64,000 nucleotides of DNA, from the NCBI RefSeq assembly GCF_004151245.1, contig NZ_JUIW01000001.1, positions 372,001 through 436,000 of the forward strand. Direction: 5' to 3'. This document shows positions 44,201-53,080 of this stretch, piece by piece. Source of the DNA: Flavobacterium beibuense (GTDB lineage Bacteria; Bacteroidota; Bacteroidia; Flavobacteriales; Flavobacteriaceae). The notes below the pieces were generated by a model, which saw only the letters and a list, made by a program, of their open reading frames with translations, was not told where the DNA came from and did no database searches. The position numbers and the translations under genes were made by a program. Position 1 is the stretch's first letter. Each line of letters starts with the position of its first letter.

Positions 44201-47200
44201 GAAATGGAGCCGGGAGAAGGTGAACAGGGTACTACAATTTTTACAGGTATTCCTAACTGTGATGCTCCACCTTGTCCTAAACCGCAGGAGCTAACGGTCA
44301 CCGATATAACTTTTACGGATGCTACAGTAAGCTGGGCAGAAATGGGTACTGCTGAAAACTGGGAAGTTGCCATACTGCCTTCAGGTTCGCCAGAGCCTGC
44401 TTCAGGTACTCCGGTAACAGAAACATCTTATACAACAAGCGATCTTTCTTCAGGGACTGCCTATGTTTTCTATGTAAGGGCAGTATGTGGAGGTGAAAAT
44501 GGCAACAGTACATGGTCAGGGCCATTTATCTTTATCACACCAATAGAAAATGATAATTGTGGTACGGCTACGGTAGCTCCGGTAAATCCGGGAATTGAAT
44601 GTGTTGAATCAGTTTCAGGAGTTATGAACGGTGCTACGGCTTCGGGCATTACTTCAAACTGTACATGGACAACACCATTGGCAGATATATGGTTCCAGTT
44701 CACGGCTATTAACGAAGTACAAAGCATAAGCCTTAGCAATCATACAGGAGAGGTAATGCCTTTTCATGCAGTATTTAAAGGTGATTGTGATGGCTTAACT
44801 GAAATAGCTTGTAACTATGAGTCTTACGGAAGTACGCTTACCGGACTGACAATAGGTGAAACGTATTGGGTTCAGGTATATGTAGACGGAGGTTCTCCGG
44901 AACTTAACTCTATTGTTAGTTTTGATTTTTGTGTTTACACACCAATTGGAAACTCAATTATAATAGATCAGGAAGAATATATGGTGGATGAAATAGTAAA
45001 TGATATTTTAATACGATCAGAATGTGGGCAGGTAAGTAACATTACCTGGAGTACCGGAATTGATAACGGAGCCGTATCTAATGGTATTGCTTACTTTAAT
45101 CAGGGCGCAACAGATTTTCCTTTAAAAGAAGGTGTTCTTCTTACAACAGGTAGGGCCGATCAGGCAACAGGGCCTAATAATACTTCTATGGGTAATGGCC
45201 CACTTGGAGAAGGCGACTGGTGGCCGGGTGATGATCAGCTTTTTGATTACGTTCAGGAATCAGGAATCAACCCATTCCTTATGAGTCTTAATCAGGCTTC
45301 TATATTGGAATTTGACTTTGTACCTGTAACCAATCATATTAAGTTCCCTTTTGTGTTCGCTTCAGAAGAATATAACGGAACAGGGCAGTGTTTTTTCTCG
45401 GATGCGTTTGGTTTCTTCCTTACAGATCCTGATGGGAACGTTACAAACCTTGGTGTAATACCGGGAACAACAATACCTGTAACTTCTAAAACCATAAGGG
45501 ATGAGGCTTATGTAGATCCGTTTTACGAATTCCCTTGTGAGTCGCAGTATCCGGAATTATTTGATAAGTATTATGGTCCTTATAATGGTTTGGATCCTAT
45601 GACTGCGCCAACAAACTTTAACGGACATACCGTTGTTATGTATGCCGAAGCCGATGTGGTACCAGGGCAAACCTATCATATAAAAATGGTAGTTGCAGAC
45701 GATCTTGATACGGGTAATGATACCGGAATATTTATTGGTGAGTTTGATTTAGGCAATGTTGATATAGGTGAAGATTTAACTATTGAGGGAGGTAGCGCGC
45801 TTTGTGCCGGAACCGAATATACTATTGATAGTGGACTTGATGAAACTTTATATACCATAATCTGGTATCAGGATGGAGAGGTAATTGAGGGTGAAACAGG
45901 AGCAAGCCTTACGGTAACCGAATCAGGGGAATATACTATTGAGGTTATTTATATGGATACCACCTGTGGAGGGTCTGATTCCGTAATCATAGAGTATTTT
46001 GATCCGATAGAAGATGTTACAAGTACCCCTGTAGATTTGATTGTTTGTACAGAAGGGGATACTGCCCAGTTTGACTTCACTCAAAATACTGAGCTTATTC
46101 TGGCAGGCCAGAATTCTGAAGATTTTACAATAACCTATCACGAATCTCAGGAAAATGCTGATAATAATGAAGCAGCTTTAGAATCTCCTTATACAAATAC
46201 ATCTAACCCTCAGGCTATATATGCAAGGGTGCAGGTAACAGGAGGTGAGTGTTATGTGGTTTATAGTTTTAACTTAATCGTAAGTCCACAGTATACTGCC
46301 GATGTACTTGAAGATGTAACTGAATGTAATTCTTATATTTTACAACAGTTAAGTGAAAACAATAATTATTATACAGGTAGCGAAGGTACAGGAGAGATGC
46401 TTACTGCCGGTACTGAAATAACCGTTACACAGCTTATTTATATCTACGCACAATCAACAACCCAGCCGGGATGTGGAGATGAAAGCAGCTTTACAGTTAA
46501 CATAAATCCTACACCATCTTTTAGTATAGGTGATATCTATGAGGTTTGTGATCCTTCTTTTGCATTAATTGAAGTGATGCCGGAGAATTTTGATTTGGCT
46601 GAAGCTATTTACGAATGGACTTATGAGGGAGATATTTTAGCAGAAACCAACCCAATACTGCAGGCAGATGATTTTGGAACCTATAGTGTTACGGTAAGTT
46701 TGGGAGACTGTTCTTTTACACAAACCACAACAGTTATTGAAGATACCGATGCGGTTGCTTTTGAAATAGATCATGGCTGCGAGGGCACGGTTTATATGAT
46801 ACATGTAGTACCTGTTGACGATTCTTTTGATCCTTCCACGGCAGATATAAGCTGGACTGGTCCGGACGGATTCAATACATCTCAGCCTTCCTCAGAAATT
46901 ACAGAAGAAGGGGTTTATACAGTAACCATCGTTACTCCAGAGGGTTGTTCTGTACAGGGTTCAGTAGAAATTAGCGGCACGGGCTGTCTTATTCCAAGAG
47001 GTATATCACCTAATAACGACGGTATGAATGATAATTTTGACCTGGAAGGACTTAATGTAACCAATCTTATAATATTTAACCGCTACGGAAAAGAAGTTTA
47101 CAGTTTTAGTGGTAATTATACCAACGAATGGTCCGGACAGGGTAATAATGGTAATGATTTACCTACTGGAACGTACTTCTATTCTATAGAGCGTAGAGGA

Positions 47201-47248
47201 GGCGAGAGCAAAACCGGATGGGTATATATAAACCGTCAGGATAATTAA
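41201..47248 (+). CDS. Giant T9SS-secreted multidomain surface adhesin (gliding-motility-associated C-terminus)
   Basis: A 2015-residue exported protein. After a signal peptide (ending GYSQ) comes a choice-of-anchor J domain (about 20-190, GFEGAWPPTGW, LIDNVSVLE). Then follow FN3 domains (about 190-280, 420-505, 615-710, 820-910, 1020-1110). They alternate with three repeats of a beta-sandwich module beginning near Cys507, Cys712 and Cys913, each opening C-x5-QC-x-Y-x-F. A choice-of-anchor L domain (about 1245-1525), Ig/PKD-like stretches and a type B T9SS sorting domain (about 1925-2015, PRGISPNNDGMNDNFDLEG) complete it. It likely acts as a surface adhesin or polymer-binding protein. Confidence 0.93.
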   Translation: MRKITLIIFTILYSFLGYSQLTEEGFEGAWPPTGWTIEDNGNGLLKTWQQSMPGSFFDFPYEGSYAAFMDREDAPAGVTPQDWLITPQFNVPDNPLLKFYSRLTIGGDQGGVYRIMVSSDPDPSNLAAYEEVMVWTEEEINPDQIEYTLINVNLPATLTGTNVYLAFVMEADNADRWLIDNVSVLEECIIPQNLNALNISLDSADLTWDDFNTNAEWEIELLEGAGTTTGSGEVYNGSLPYSVSDLNPGTEYKFYVRALCDTGEESDWTDPFYFNTIAQGDSCDAPIVAASLPYSDSGNTADHANMYSGAPGTGCGTLFWEEYLMGNDVVYQYTADFTGEITVNLTEASNFSGVFVYQDCASIGAECLAGATTGFESISASIPSIAVTNGEDYYIVISSSSSFVTPYTIAIQQVNCDPPVGLPTVSDMTSVELSWSTPTAATSWEVVIQSPGSGLPTGSGETATVNTNYLVEDLSAGTLYEYYVRADCGDDTFSAWAGPYVFNTLICEASEQCNYTFTLTDIAGNGWDGNTMNVSQNGVTIAVLGETFDWGSTAEVTVPMCHGIPVQLYWDGGGFNENEVGVTVHNSFGQIVYQKAPGEEGQNTLLYEGDVDCNTISCLAPFTVTLDSATLNSVTLSWDGDATGDWEYYIVEEGGAAPDGATAGLPATTNPFTVEGLDPATNYDFYIRMVCDGTATPTSTWGGPHLVSTVVCPPENQCEYTFIMTSGFGNGYLGNTMTITQGGIFVTTIGSTFTEGDSQTITVPLCSGQPFEVYWNSGATFEIGLEIINPFEQTLFSLTNGEDVPSTIVYTGDVDCDNPACIPPADLTATNATLNTIDLGWEGAPTGNWEYYITEAGNAAPQPETEGEGTTTNPVTASGLTAATNYDYYVRIICEGGVPGEWAGPFAFNTTVCELSEQCVYKFELTSALGWGWENTTMTVYQAGVPIATLGPGFEFGSSYNVEIPLCSDAEIEVFWNTDGWGNPADKGLVIYTPYMETFFEMEPGEGEQGTTIFTGIPNCDAPPCPKPQELTVTDITFTDATVSWAEMGTAENWEVAILPSGSPEPASGTPVTETSYTTSDLSSGTAYVFYVRAVCGGENGNSTWSGPFIFITPIENDNCGTATVAPVNPGIECVESVSGVMNGATASGITSNCTWTTPLADIWFQFTAINEVQSISLSNHTGEVMPFHAVFKGDCDGLTEIACNYESYGSTLTGLTIGETYWVQVYVDGGSPELNSIVSFDFCVYTPIGNSIIIDQEEYMVDEIVNDILIRSECGQVSNITWSTGIDNGAVSNGIAYFNQGATDFPLKEGVLLTTGRADQATGPNNTSMGNGPLGEGDWWPGDDQLFDYVQESGINPFLMSLNQASILEFDFVPVTNHIKFPFVFASEEYNGTGQCFFSDAFGFFLTDPDGNVTNLGVIPGTTIPVTSKTIRDEAYVDPFYEFPCESQYPELFDKYYGPYNGLDPMTAPTNFNGHTVVMYAEADVVPGQTYHIKMVVADDLDTGNDTGIFIGEFDLGNVDIGEDLTIEGGSALCAGTEYTIDSGLDETLYTIIWYQDGEVIEGETGASLTVTESGEYTIEVIYMDTTCGGSDSVIIEYFDPIEDVTSTPVDLIVCTEGDTAQFDFTQNTELILAGQNSEDFTITYHESQENADNNEAALESPYTNTSNPQAIYARVQVTGGECYVVYSFNLIVSPQYTADVLEDVTECNSYILQQLSENNNYYTGSEGTGEMLTAGTEITVTQLIYIYAQSTTQPGCGDESSFTVNINPTPSFSIGDIYEVCDPSFALIEVMPENFDLAEAIYEWTYEGDILAETNPILQADDFGTYSVTVSLGDCSFTQTTTVIEDTDAVAFEIDHGCEGTVYMIHVVPVDDSFDPSTADISWTGPDGFNTSQPSSEITEEGVYTVTIVTPEGCSVQGSVEISGTGCLIPRGISPNNDGMNDNFDLEGLNVTNLIIFNRYGKEVYSFSGNYTNEWSGQGNNGNDLPTGTYFYSIERRGGESKTGWVYINRQDN
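42719..44270 (+). repeat. Three tandem ~203-codon modules inside the adhesin gene
   Basis: Units begin at Cys codons 42719, 43334 and 43937 (spacing 205 and 201 residues). Each contains a GNGW/GNGY/GWGW motif, NTM, an ATLG/TTIG turn, and VPLC-type and WN/WD segments, followed by an FN3 domain. Protein similarity is clear and DNA identity is partial, indicating old duplications. Confidence 0.8.
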
Positions 47249-47302
47249 TAAGGATCTACACACTTCCACTTCATAGATTAATAGTTATTTTTGATTACGC
47301 TG

Positions 47303-47334
47303 CTGCCCCTGTTTACAGGGGCAGTAGTTTTTTA
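47303..47334 (+). terminator. Intrinsic terminator of the adhesin gene
   Basis: A 9-bp stem CTGCCCCTG / CAGGGGCAG, loop TTTA, followed by AGTAG-type 3 nt and T6. Confidence 0.8.
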
Positions 47335-47378
47335 TGAAATTTTATGATAATCTTATACTTATAGTATGTTGTAAAATG

Positions 47379-47515
47379 TAAATTTGTAGTAGCAGTTTGT
47401 TAAATTACAAAACGCTATGAAAAAGATTGTTTTTAAAAAAACATATTGCCTGTTGAAGTAGAAGTGTGATTCAGGCATAAAAGTAAAAAGGCAGCCACAT
47501 GGCTGCCTTTACTTA
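47379..47515 (+). ncRNA. Candidate small transcript (promoter, tiny ORF, terminator)
   Basis: TAAATTTG at 47379-47386 predicts transcription from about 47391 into a hairpin at 47487-47510 (AAAGGCAGCC / GGCTGCCTTT), giving an RNA of about 120 nt. It contains only a 14-codon ORF (47417-47461, MKKIVFKKTYCLLK). It could be a small RNA, a leader remnant or a decayed gene start. Confidence 0.35.
47485..47512. terminator. Bidirectional intrinsic terminator
   Basis: A stem AAAGGCAGCC / GGCTGCCTTT with an ACAT loop, flanked by AAGTA and TACTT. It ends the fatty acid hydroxylase gene on the minus strand and the candidate small transcript on the plus strand. Confidence 0.85.
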
Positions 47516-47529
47516 TTTGTTGTATTTTT

Positions 47530-48213
47530 TTATTTGTTATCGTCTATAAATTCACCTGATTTTGTGTTTTCCTGATTTATAAGATTAGGCATTGTCCCAA
47601 AAATATAATCCCATAGGGGTGATGATACACCAAAAGCCCTGTCAGGCTGTCTGTAATGATGTACAGCGTGGTGATGCCATAAGGTTTTCAGGAAATTATT
47701 CGGTACCGTAAAAATATGAACACTGTAGTGAATACAAAGGTAAATAGTATACCCCATTAGGAATCCTGCAAGGAAACCAAAAACAAAATCCCCCATAATA
47801 GCGCGGTACAGTATAAAGAAGAAAGTAGCAAGTATTAAAGCGATAATTGGCGGCATTGCCAGTCTTTGCTTGTCTTTTGGGTAATCGTGGTGTACCCCGT
47901 GTACTTTATAGCTAAACGTATCAGTTTCGTCCTGATGCTCATGGGGTTTGATATGGTACAGGTAACGGTGAACTATATACTCGATAAACGTAAATACAAA
48001 CATTCCTGCAAAAAACAGAAGGATGAGTTGCGGAGTTGTAAACCCTTTTTCTATTATACCATAATAAATTAAAGCAACAGAAATAACCGTAAAAATAGAT
48101 AAAGGCAGTGCAATATGTGTTTTAGTAAGTTTTTCTAACAAAGGGTTTTTAAATAGTATTGCGCTTCCTTTATGTTTCGGTCTGTGGCGTTTGGTGTGGG
48201 TTGTGTCAGGCAT
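47530..48213 (-). CDS. Fatty acid hydroxylase/sterol desaturase superfamily membrane protein
   Basis: A 227-residue integral membrane di-iron oxygenase. Four membrane helices are interspersed with the histidine clusters HRYLYH, HGVHHD, HYSVH and HHAVHH that bind the two irons. Spacing and length resemble fatty acid 2-hydroxylases (ceramide/sphingolipid hydroxylase type). Bacteroidota make sphingolipids and sulfonolipids, so hydroxylation of their acyl chain is a reasonable inference, but the substrate is not proven. Confidence 0.9.
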   Translation of the reverse strand: MPDTTHTKRHRPKHKGSAILFKNPLLEKLTKTHIALPLSIFTVISVALIYYGIIEKGFTTPQLILLFFAGMFVFTFIEYIVHRYLYHIKPHEHQDETDTFSYKVHGVHHDYPKDKQRLAMPPIIALILATFFFILYRAIMGDFVFGFLAGFLMGYTIYLCIHYSVHIFTVPNNFLKTLWHHHAVHHYRQPDRAFGVSSPLWDYIFGTMPNLINQENTKSGEFIDDNK

Positions 48214-48435
48214 GGCTGTGTGATTTTTAGAATTGATTTGATTGAGATTGAGTAATTTTTTTGATAGTACAATTTACTAAAATTATTAATTGAAACTGAA
48301 GTGTAAACTTAAAAAATAGTACCGTTTTTTAAACAATCATCTGTGCAAAACTACAGCAAATGCTATGGTTGAAGTGTTATGCTTAGCTTAATCATTTCTT
48401 AATGCGGGGTTAATGTGTGCCATACAGTAGCTAAG

Positions 48436-48443
48436 TAAGTTTG
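48436..48443 (+). promoter_or_regulatory. TAnnTTTG -7 element for the di-haem peroxidase gene
   Basis: TAAGTTTG, 21 bp upstream of the ATG at 48465. A TTG in-frame start at 48441 would lie inside this box and is rejected. Confidence 0.6.
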
Positions 48444-48464
48444 CCTTTTGATACTATTACAATT

Positions 48465-50309
48465 ATGTCAGCATATTATAAAAAAACTGTTTTAGCCCTG
48501 GTAATAGCTTTTTTTGCCTTGGTTTTTATTTCCTTTAAGGGCAAAACTTCCTCTACGCCGCCAAAGGTAATAACCAATTATTTTTCAGACTTCAGCAACG
48601 CACTGGAACTACTGGATAATACGGCAAACAGTTACAGGCAGGGTAAAGTTAGCCTTGATTCACTTCAGCATACTTTAAAAGATACCAGACTTTCTTATAA
48701 AAAAGTTGAATTCTTTTTGGCTTTTTATTATGCAGAGTATGTAAACAGCCATATAAACGGTGCGCCGCTTATGCAGATAGAAAAAGAAGGTACAAGGCCA
48801 AAGGTGGTAAGTCCGGAAGGGTTACAGGTTCTTGATGAGTTGGTTTTTTCTGATGAGGCAGATAAGGAAAAGTCAAGAATTGCTGCGGTAGCTAAAAACG
48901 TTAAGAGCAAATATGGGGTACTGTATAATAGCCTTAGCAGTCAGGAATTCAAAAATCAGTATAACTTAACTGCTATGAGGCTGCAGTTAGTTAGAATTTT
49001 TAGCATGGGAGTTACAGGTTTTGATACTCCGGGTTCTTTAAACGGAATAGAGGAGTCCAGAGCCTCGTTTGAAGGAATGCTGGCATTCTTTACGGAGAAT
49101 AACAATCAGGGCAATACAGCCGATAAAAACAAGGTAATAGAGTTGTTTAAAGGAGGGTTGGCTTATTTAAACAGTTCTATATCATTTGAAGATTTTGATA
49201 GGCTTACTTTTTTAAAAATCTATATAGACCCGTTATATAAAAAACTTGGAGAGATACAGGGGAACGGTATTCCTGAGTATTTGAAACAAACTTCAGGATG
49301 GAATCCTGAAAGCACATCCATATTTGCAGCCGATTTTTTGAATCCGTATTATTTTACAGAGCTTAATAAGGAAGATGATAGCGAAGCCCTGAGAAATTTA
49401 GGGAAGTCGTTGTTTTATGACCCTGTTTTGAGTAGCGATGGTTCGCTAAGCTGTGCATCATGTCATAACCCTGAAAAAGGTTTTACGGATGGTGTTCCTA
49501 AATCGTTAAGCAGTGTACAGGGTAAAACCGTGCTTAGAAATGCGCCTACACTTTTAAATGCTGTTTATGCCGACAGGTATTTTTATGACCTGAGAGCTTT
49601 TAGTCTTGAGCAGCAGGCAGAACACGTAATATTTAATCATGACGAATTTAATACGGCTTACAGTGATATACTTAAAAAGCTGGAAAATGATAATAAGTAT
49701 GCCGATCTGTTTAAAAAAGTATTCGGTAAAAATGCTGTTAACAGGGAGAATTTCTCTAAGGCACTTGTGTCTTATGTACTTTCATTAAAATCGTTTGACA
49801 GTCCTTTTGATAAATACGTAAGAGGAGAGCTGGCAGATATTTCTGCTGAGGTAAAAAGAGGGTTTAATTTATTTACAGGTAAGGCTAATTGTGCTACCTG
49901 CCACTTTGCGCCAACCTTTAGTGGACTTGTACCGCCTTTTTATAACGAGAATGAAAGTGAGATACTAGGAGTTTTGGTTACTCCGGATAATAAATCACCG
50001 CAACTTGACAGTGATTTAGGCAGGATAAACAATCAGGTACTTACAGAGTATGCCTGGATTTATGAAAGATCGTTTAAAACCACTACTATAAGAAACGTGC
50101 AGCTCACACCGCCATATTTTCATAATGGAGCTTACAGTACCCTCGAAGAAGTTATCGATTTTTATGATAACGGTGGGGGTGAAGGTTTGGGGCTTTCGGT
50201 AACTAACCAAACACTTGGGTCTGATGCTCTGGGTCTTACAGAGCAGGAAAAGAAAGACCTTATCGCTTTTTTAAAATCTCTTACTGATATATCTGCTATA
50301 GAAAAATAA
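48465..50309 (+). CDS. Di-haem cytochrome c peroxidase/MauG-family protein with long N-terminal domain
   Basis: A 614-residue exported protein with an N-terminal hydrophobic signal or anchor (about 8-26). Residues about 35-290 form an all-helical domain of unknown function. The CCP/MauG domain follows, with haem motifs CASCH (330-334, SDGSLSCASCHNPEKGFTDG) and CATCH (476-480, GKANCATCHFAPTFSG). The conserved block TTTIRNVQLTPPYFHNGAYSTLEEVIDFYDNGG is near the end. It may detoxify H2O2 or oxidise a partner. It is followed by the PhoX gene after 166 bp. Confidence 0.92.
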   Translation: MSAYYKKTVLALVIAFFALVFISFKGKTSSTPPKVITNYFSDFSNALELLDNTANSYRQGKVSLDSLQHTLKDTRLSYKKVEFFLAFYYAEYVNSHINGAPLMQIEKEGTRPKVVSPEGLQVLDELVFSDEADKEKSRIAAVAKNVKSKYGVLYNSLSSQEFKNQYNLTAMRLQLVRIFSMGVTGFDTPGSLNGIEESRASFEGMLAFFTENNNQGNTADKNKVIELFKGGLAYLNSSISFEDFDRLTFLKIYIDPLYKKLGEIQGNGIPEYLKQTSGWNPESTSIFAADFLNPYYFTELNKEDDSEALRNLGKSLFYDPVLSSDGSLSCASCHNPEKGFTDGVPKSLSSVQGKTVLRNAPTLLNAVYADRYFYDLRAFSLEQQAEHVIFNHDEFNTAYSDILKKLENDNKYADLFKKVFGKNAVNRENFSKALVSYVLSLKSFDSPFDKYVRGELADISAEVKRGFNLFTGKANCATCHFAPTFSGLVPPFYNENESEILGVLVTPDNKSPQLDSDLGRINNQVLTEYAWIYERSFKTTTIRNVQLTPPYFHNGAYSTLEEVIDFYDNGGGEGLGLSVTNQTLGSDALGLTEQEKKDLIAFLKSLTDISAIEK

Positions 50310-50437
50310 TCTGAAGATTTACATTGAGTAAACATAGGGAGAAATTTTGCTTTTATATTTAATTGTTTTTTAAAACGGGTAACATTAGTTTAAATAAACC
50401 TTAAAGGTGACTTCAGGCTAAGGAAACATGCAGAAGG

Positions 50438-50445
50438 TAGTTTTG
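50438..50445 (+). promoter_or_regulatory. TAnnTTTG -7 element for the PhoX-like gene
   Basis: TAGTTTTG, 30 bp upstream of the ATG at 50476. Confidence 0.55.
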
Positions 50446-50475
50446 CCATGTAAAAACCAAAACTATAATTAAAGC

Positions 50476-53016
50476 ATGAAAAAAAGTTTACTTTCTTTAA
50501 GTTTACTGTTCTCTCTTTGGAGCTTTGCAGTAATCAACTTTAATACAGGGAACTTCTCTGTAACGACCCCGGCTAAAGCTGATGAAGCCAAGCAAGCCAC
50601 AGCTGAAAAAAACACAACTGCTGATAAGAAAGTAGCTGTAAAAAATACAGTTGCTACAATGATGCCTCCTTTAACTCCGGCTACTTATCCTCTTTCTAAA
50701 GACTCTGAGTGGTCTTATTTTGATTTAGGTACAGGTCTTGATGCTACAGACTGGAGACTTTCATCTTATGATGTTTCTGCATGGTCTACAGGAGAGGCTC
50801 CTCTAGGTTATGGTGACCCAACTAAAACAGTTATCTCTTACGGTCCTGATGCAGGAAACAAATACATTACAAGTTACTTTGTTAGAGATATGAATGTTAC
50901 TCTTTCTGAAGTTGCTGATATGGTTGAATTCGGTATCAGAAGAGATGATGGTGTTATTGTTTATATTAACGGAGAAGAAGTTATCAGAGACAATATGCCA
51001 ACAGGTGCAATTAACTATTTAACGAATTCAGCAAGTATCATTGATGGTGCTGATGAGAAAAGATTCCAGGTATTCCATCTTCCAAAATCAATTTTCCAGG
51101 AAGGTGTAAACAGAATCGCTGTTGAGATGCACAATCGTGACGGACAGAGTTCTGACCTTGGATTTGATATGTATATTAAAGATGCTCCGGAAGATTTCGT
51201 ATGCGAAGAAGGACACATCGGGTGTTTTACTTCTATCATGCCTACTTCTCAAATGCCTTACCTTATAATCCCGGAAGAGCATAAATTCCAGTTACTGTTC
51301 AAACAGGGAGATGCTTATATGGATGGTTCTGGTACTGTACCGGGTAATCATGACTTTACAGGTTATGTGCCTATGGAAGGAAGCTCCGAGCTTGGATATC
51401 TTGCTGTAAACCACGAGAATAATCCTGGTGGTGTATCTATCTTAGATATGCACTTAGATGAGGAAACTAACCTTTGGGTGCTTGATAATACTCAACCGGT
51501 AGAATTCCAAAACAACGACCTTGTAACTACTATAAGAAACTGTTCAGGTGGTGTTACTCCATGGGGTACAATAATTACTGCAGAAGAAAATACTTCAGGT
51601 GGTGATGCAAACAGTGACGATTACCAAGATGTGGGTTGGTTAGTGGAAATAGATCCGGTAACTGCTCAGGTAATGGAATATGGTAATGGTAAGCAGGAAA
51701 AATTATGGGCTATGGGTAGAATGAACCATGAAAACGTAGTGGTTTCTGCAGATGGTACTACAGCTTACTATGGTGAAGACGGTGGTACACACTGTGTTTA
51801 CAAATTTGTTGCCGATAATGCTAACGATTTATCTTCAGGTACTGTTTATGTACTTCATTTAGATACTGCACTTTCAAGCAATGAGCCAACTTCAAGTACT
51901 GCTACTTGGATTGAGGTTCCTAATGCTACTGCTGCAGACAGAAATACTATGACAGCTAATGCAGCTGCATTAGGTGGTACAGCTTTTAACGGTGTTGAAG
52001 ACTGTGAAATTAGCCCAATAGACGGTAAAGTATACTTTACTGCTAAAGGTTTAGACCGTGTTTACCGTTTTACTGATAACGGTACTACAGTTTCTGATTT
52101 TGAAACTTTTGTAGGAGGTATGGATTATGAACTTGACGTTAACGGTACAAGTTATACTGAGCCTTGGGGTGACGGTAACGATAACCTTACTTTTGATGAT
52201 AAAGGTAACCTTTGGGTACTTCAGGATGGTGGATTAAACTACATTTGGGTAATACGCCCTAACCACTCTCAGGGAGCTCCTCAGGTTTTACTACACTCGT
52301 CTATGCCTGCAGGTTCTGAGCCAACAGGTTTAACATTCACTCCAGACTTTAAATATGGTTTCTTCTCTGTACAGCACCCTGATGGCAGTAACAATGCTCA
52401 GGTAGATGCATCATTTGAAGATGTTAATCTAAATGCTTCTGCTACTGTTGTTATCGCTAACAGATCTCAGCTTGGAGTTCAGGCTCCTGTTGCAGATTTC
52501 GTTGCTGACGATGTTGAGGTAGGACAAGGACAGGTAGTAACATTTACTGACTTAAGTACAAACAACCCAACTTCATGGTTATGGACATTTGAAGGTGGTG
52601 AGCCTGCTACTTCTACTGATGCTAACCCAACAGTTACTTATGCAGAAGAAGGAACATACAACGTAACACTTGTATCTACTAACGTAGCAGGTGATAGTGA
52701 AGCTAACCTTAAAAACGATTATATTGTAGTTGATTCTGCTTTAGGTTTAGAAGATACTCTTAAAGGTATGGTAAGCATTTATCCTAACCCAACAAGAGGT
52801 CAGGTAACTGTAGAGCTTAACGGTGAAGCAGGACAGGATGTAGCTATAGAAATATATGACCTTGTAGGTAGAAAAGTTGCTGTAGAACAAACCCAGTCAG
52901 TTGGAGGTTCACAAAAAATTGACCTTAACTTAACTCAGTTCAACGAGCAGGTGTTTATCATCAATATTAAAGTTGGTGAGAAATCAGGTTCATACAAAAT
53001 GATTAAAGTAAACTAA
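50476..53016 (+). CDS. PhoX-like (DUF839) secreted phosphatase with PKD and T9SS sorting domains
   Basis: An 846-residue exported protein. After the signal comes a low-complexity Ala/Lys/Thr linker (about 25-65), then a beta-sandwich domain (about 70-235, DDGVIVYINGEEV). The PhoX/DUF839 propeller follows (about 245-660: GYLAVNHENNPGG, TPWGTIITAEENTSGG, GRMNHENVVV, AFNGVEDCEISPIDG). Then come a PKD domain (about 675-755) and a type A sorting domain (SIYPNPTRGQ). PhoX enzymes are Ca/Fe phosphatases releasing phosphate from organic esters. Conserved acidic and His residues are present, but activity is inferred from family. Confidence 0.9.
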   Translation: MKKSLLSLSLLFSLWSFAVINFNTGNFSVTTPAKADEAKQATAEKNTTADKKVAVKNTVATMMPPLTPATYPLSKDSEWSYFDLGTGLDATDWRLSSYDVSAWSTGEAPLGYGDPTKTVISYGPDAGNKYITSYFVRDMNVTLSEVADMVEFGIRRDDGVIVYINGEEVIRDNMPTGAINYLTNSASIIDGADEKRFQVFHLPKSIFQEGVNRIAVEMHNRDGQSSDLGFDMYIKDAPEDFVCEEGHIGCFTSIMPTSQMPYLIIPEEHKFQLLFKQGDAYMDGSGTVPGNHDFTGYVPMEGSSELGYLAVNHENNPGGVSILDMHLDEETNLWVLDNTQPVEFQNNDLVTTIRNCSGGVTPWGTIITAEENTSGGDANSDDYQDVGWLVEIDPVTAQVMEYGNGKQEKLWAMGRMNHENVVVSADGTTAYYGEDGGTHCVYKFVADNANDLSSGTVYVLHLDTALSSNEPTSSTATWIEVPNATAADRNTMTANAAALGGTAFNGVEDCEISPIDGKVYFTAKGLDRVYRFTDNGTTVSDFETFVGGMDYELDVNGTSYTEPWGDGNDNLTFDDKGNLWVLQDGGLNYIWVIRPNHSQGAPQVLLHSSMPAGSEPTGLTFTPDFKYGFFSVQHPDGSNNAQVDASFEDVNLNASATVVIANRSQLGVQAPVADFVADDVEVGQGQVVTFTDLSTNNPTSWLWTFEGGEPATSTDANPTVTYAEEGTYNVTLVSTNVAGDSEANLKNDYIVVDSALGLEDTLKGMVSIYPNPTRGQVTVELNGEAGQDVAIEIYDLVGRKVAVEQTQSVGGSQKIDLNLTQFNEQVFIINIKVGEKSGSYKMIKVN

Positions 53017-53038
53017 TACTTTATTCAAAATAATATAC

Positions 53039-53069
53039 AAGGACCGGTAGTAGTACCGGTCCTTTTTTC
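53039..53069 (+). terminator. Intrinsic terminator of the PhoX-like gene
   Basis: A stem AAGGACCGGTA / TACCGGTCCTT with a GTAG loop and a T6 tract, ending 11 bp before the next ATG. Confidence 0.9.
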
Positions 53070-53080
53070 AATTTAAATGT

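Noticed and set aside
48441..48464. Extended TTG start for the di-haem peroxidase gene
   Set aside because: It falls inside the -7 box at 48436-48443, so the ATG at 48465 is used.
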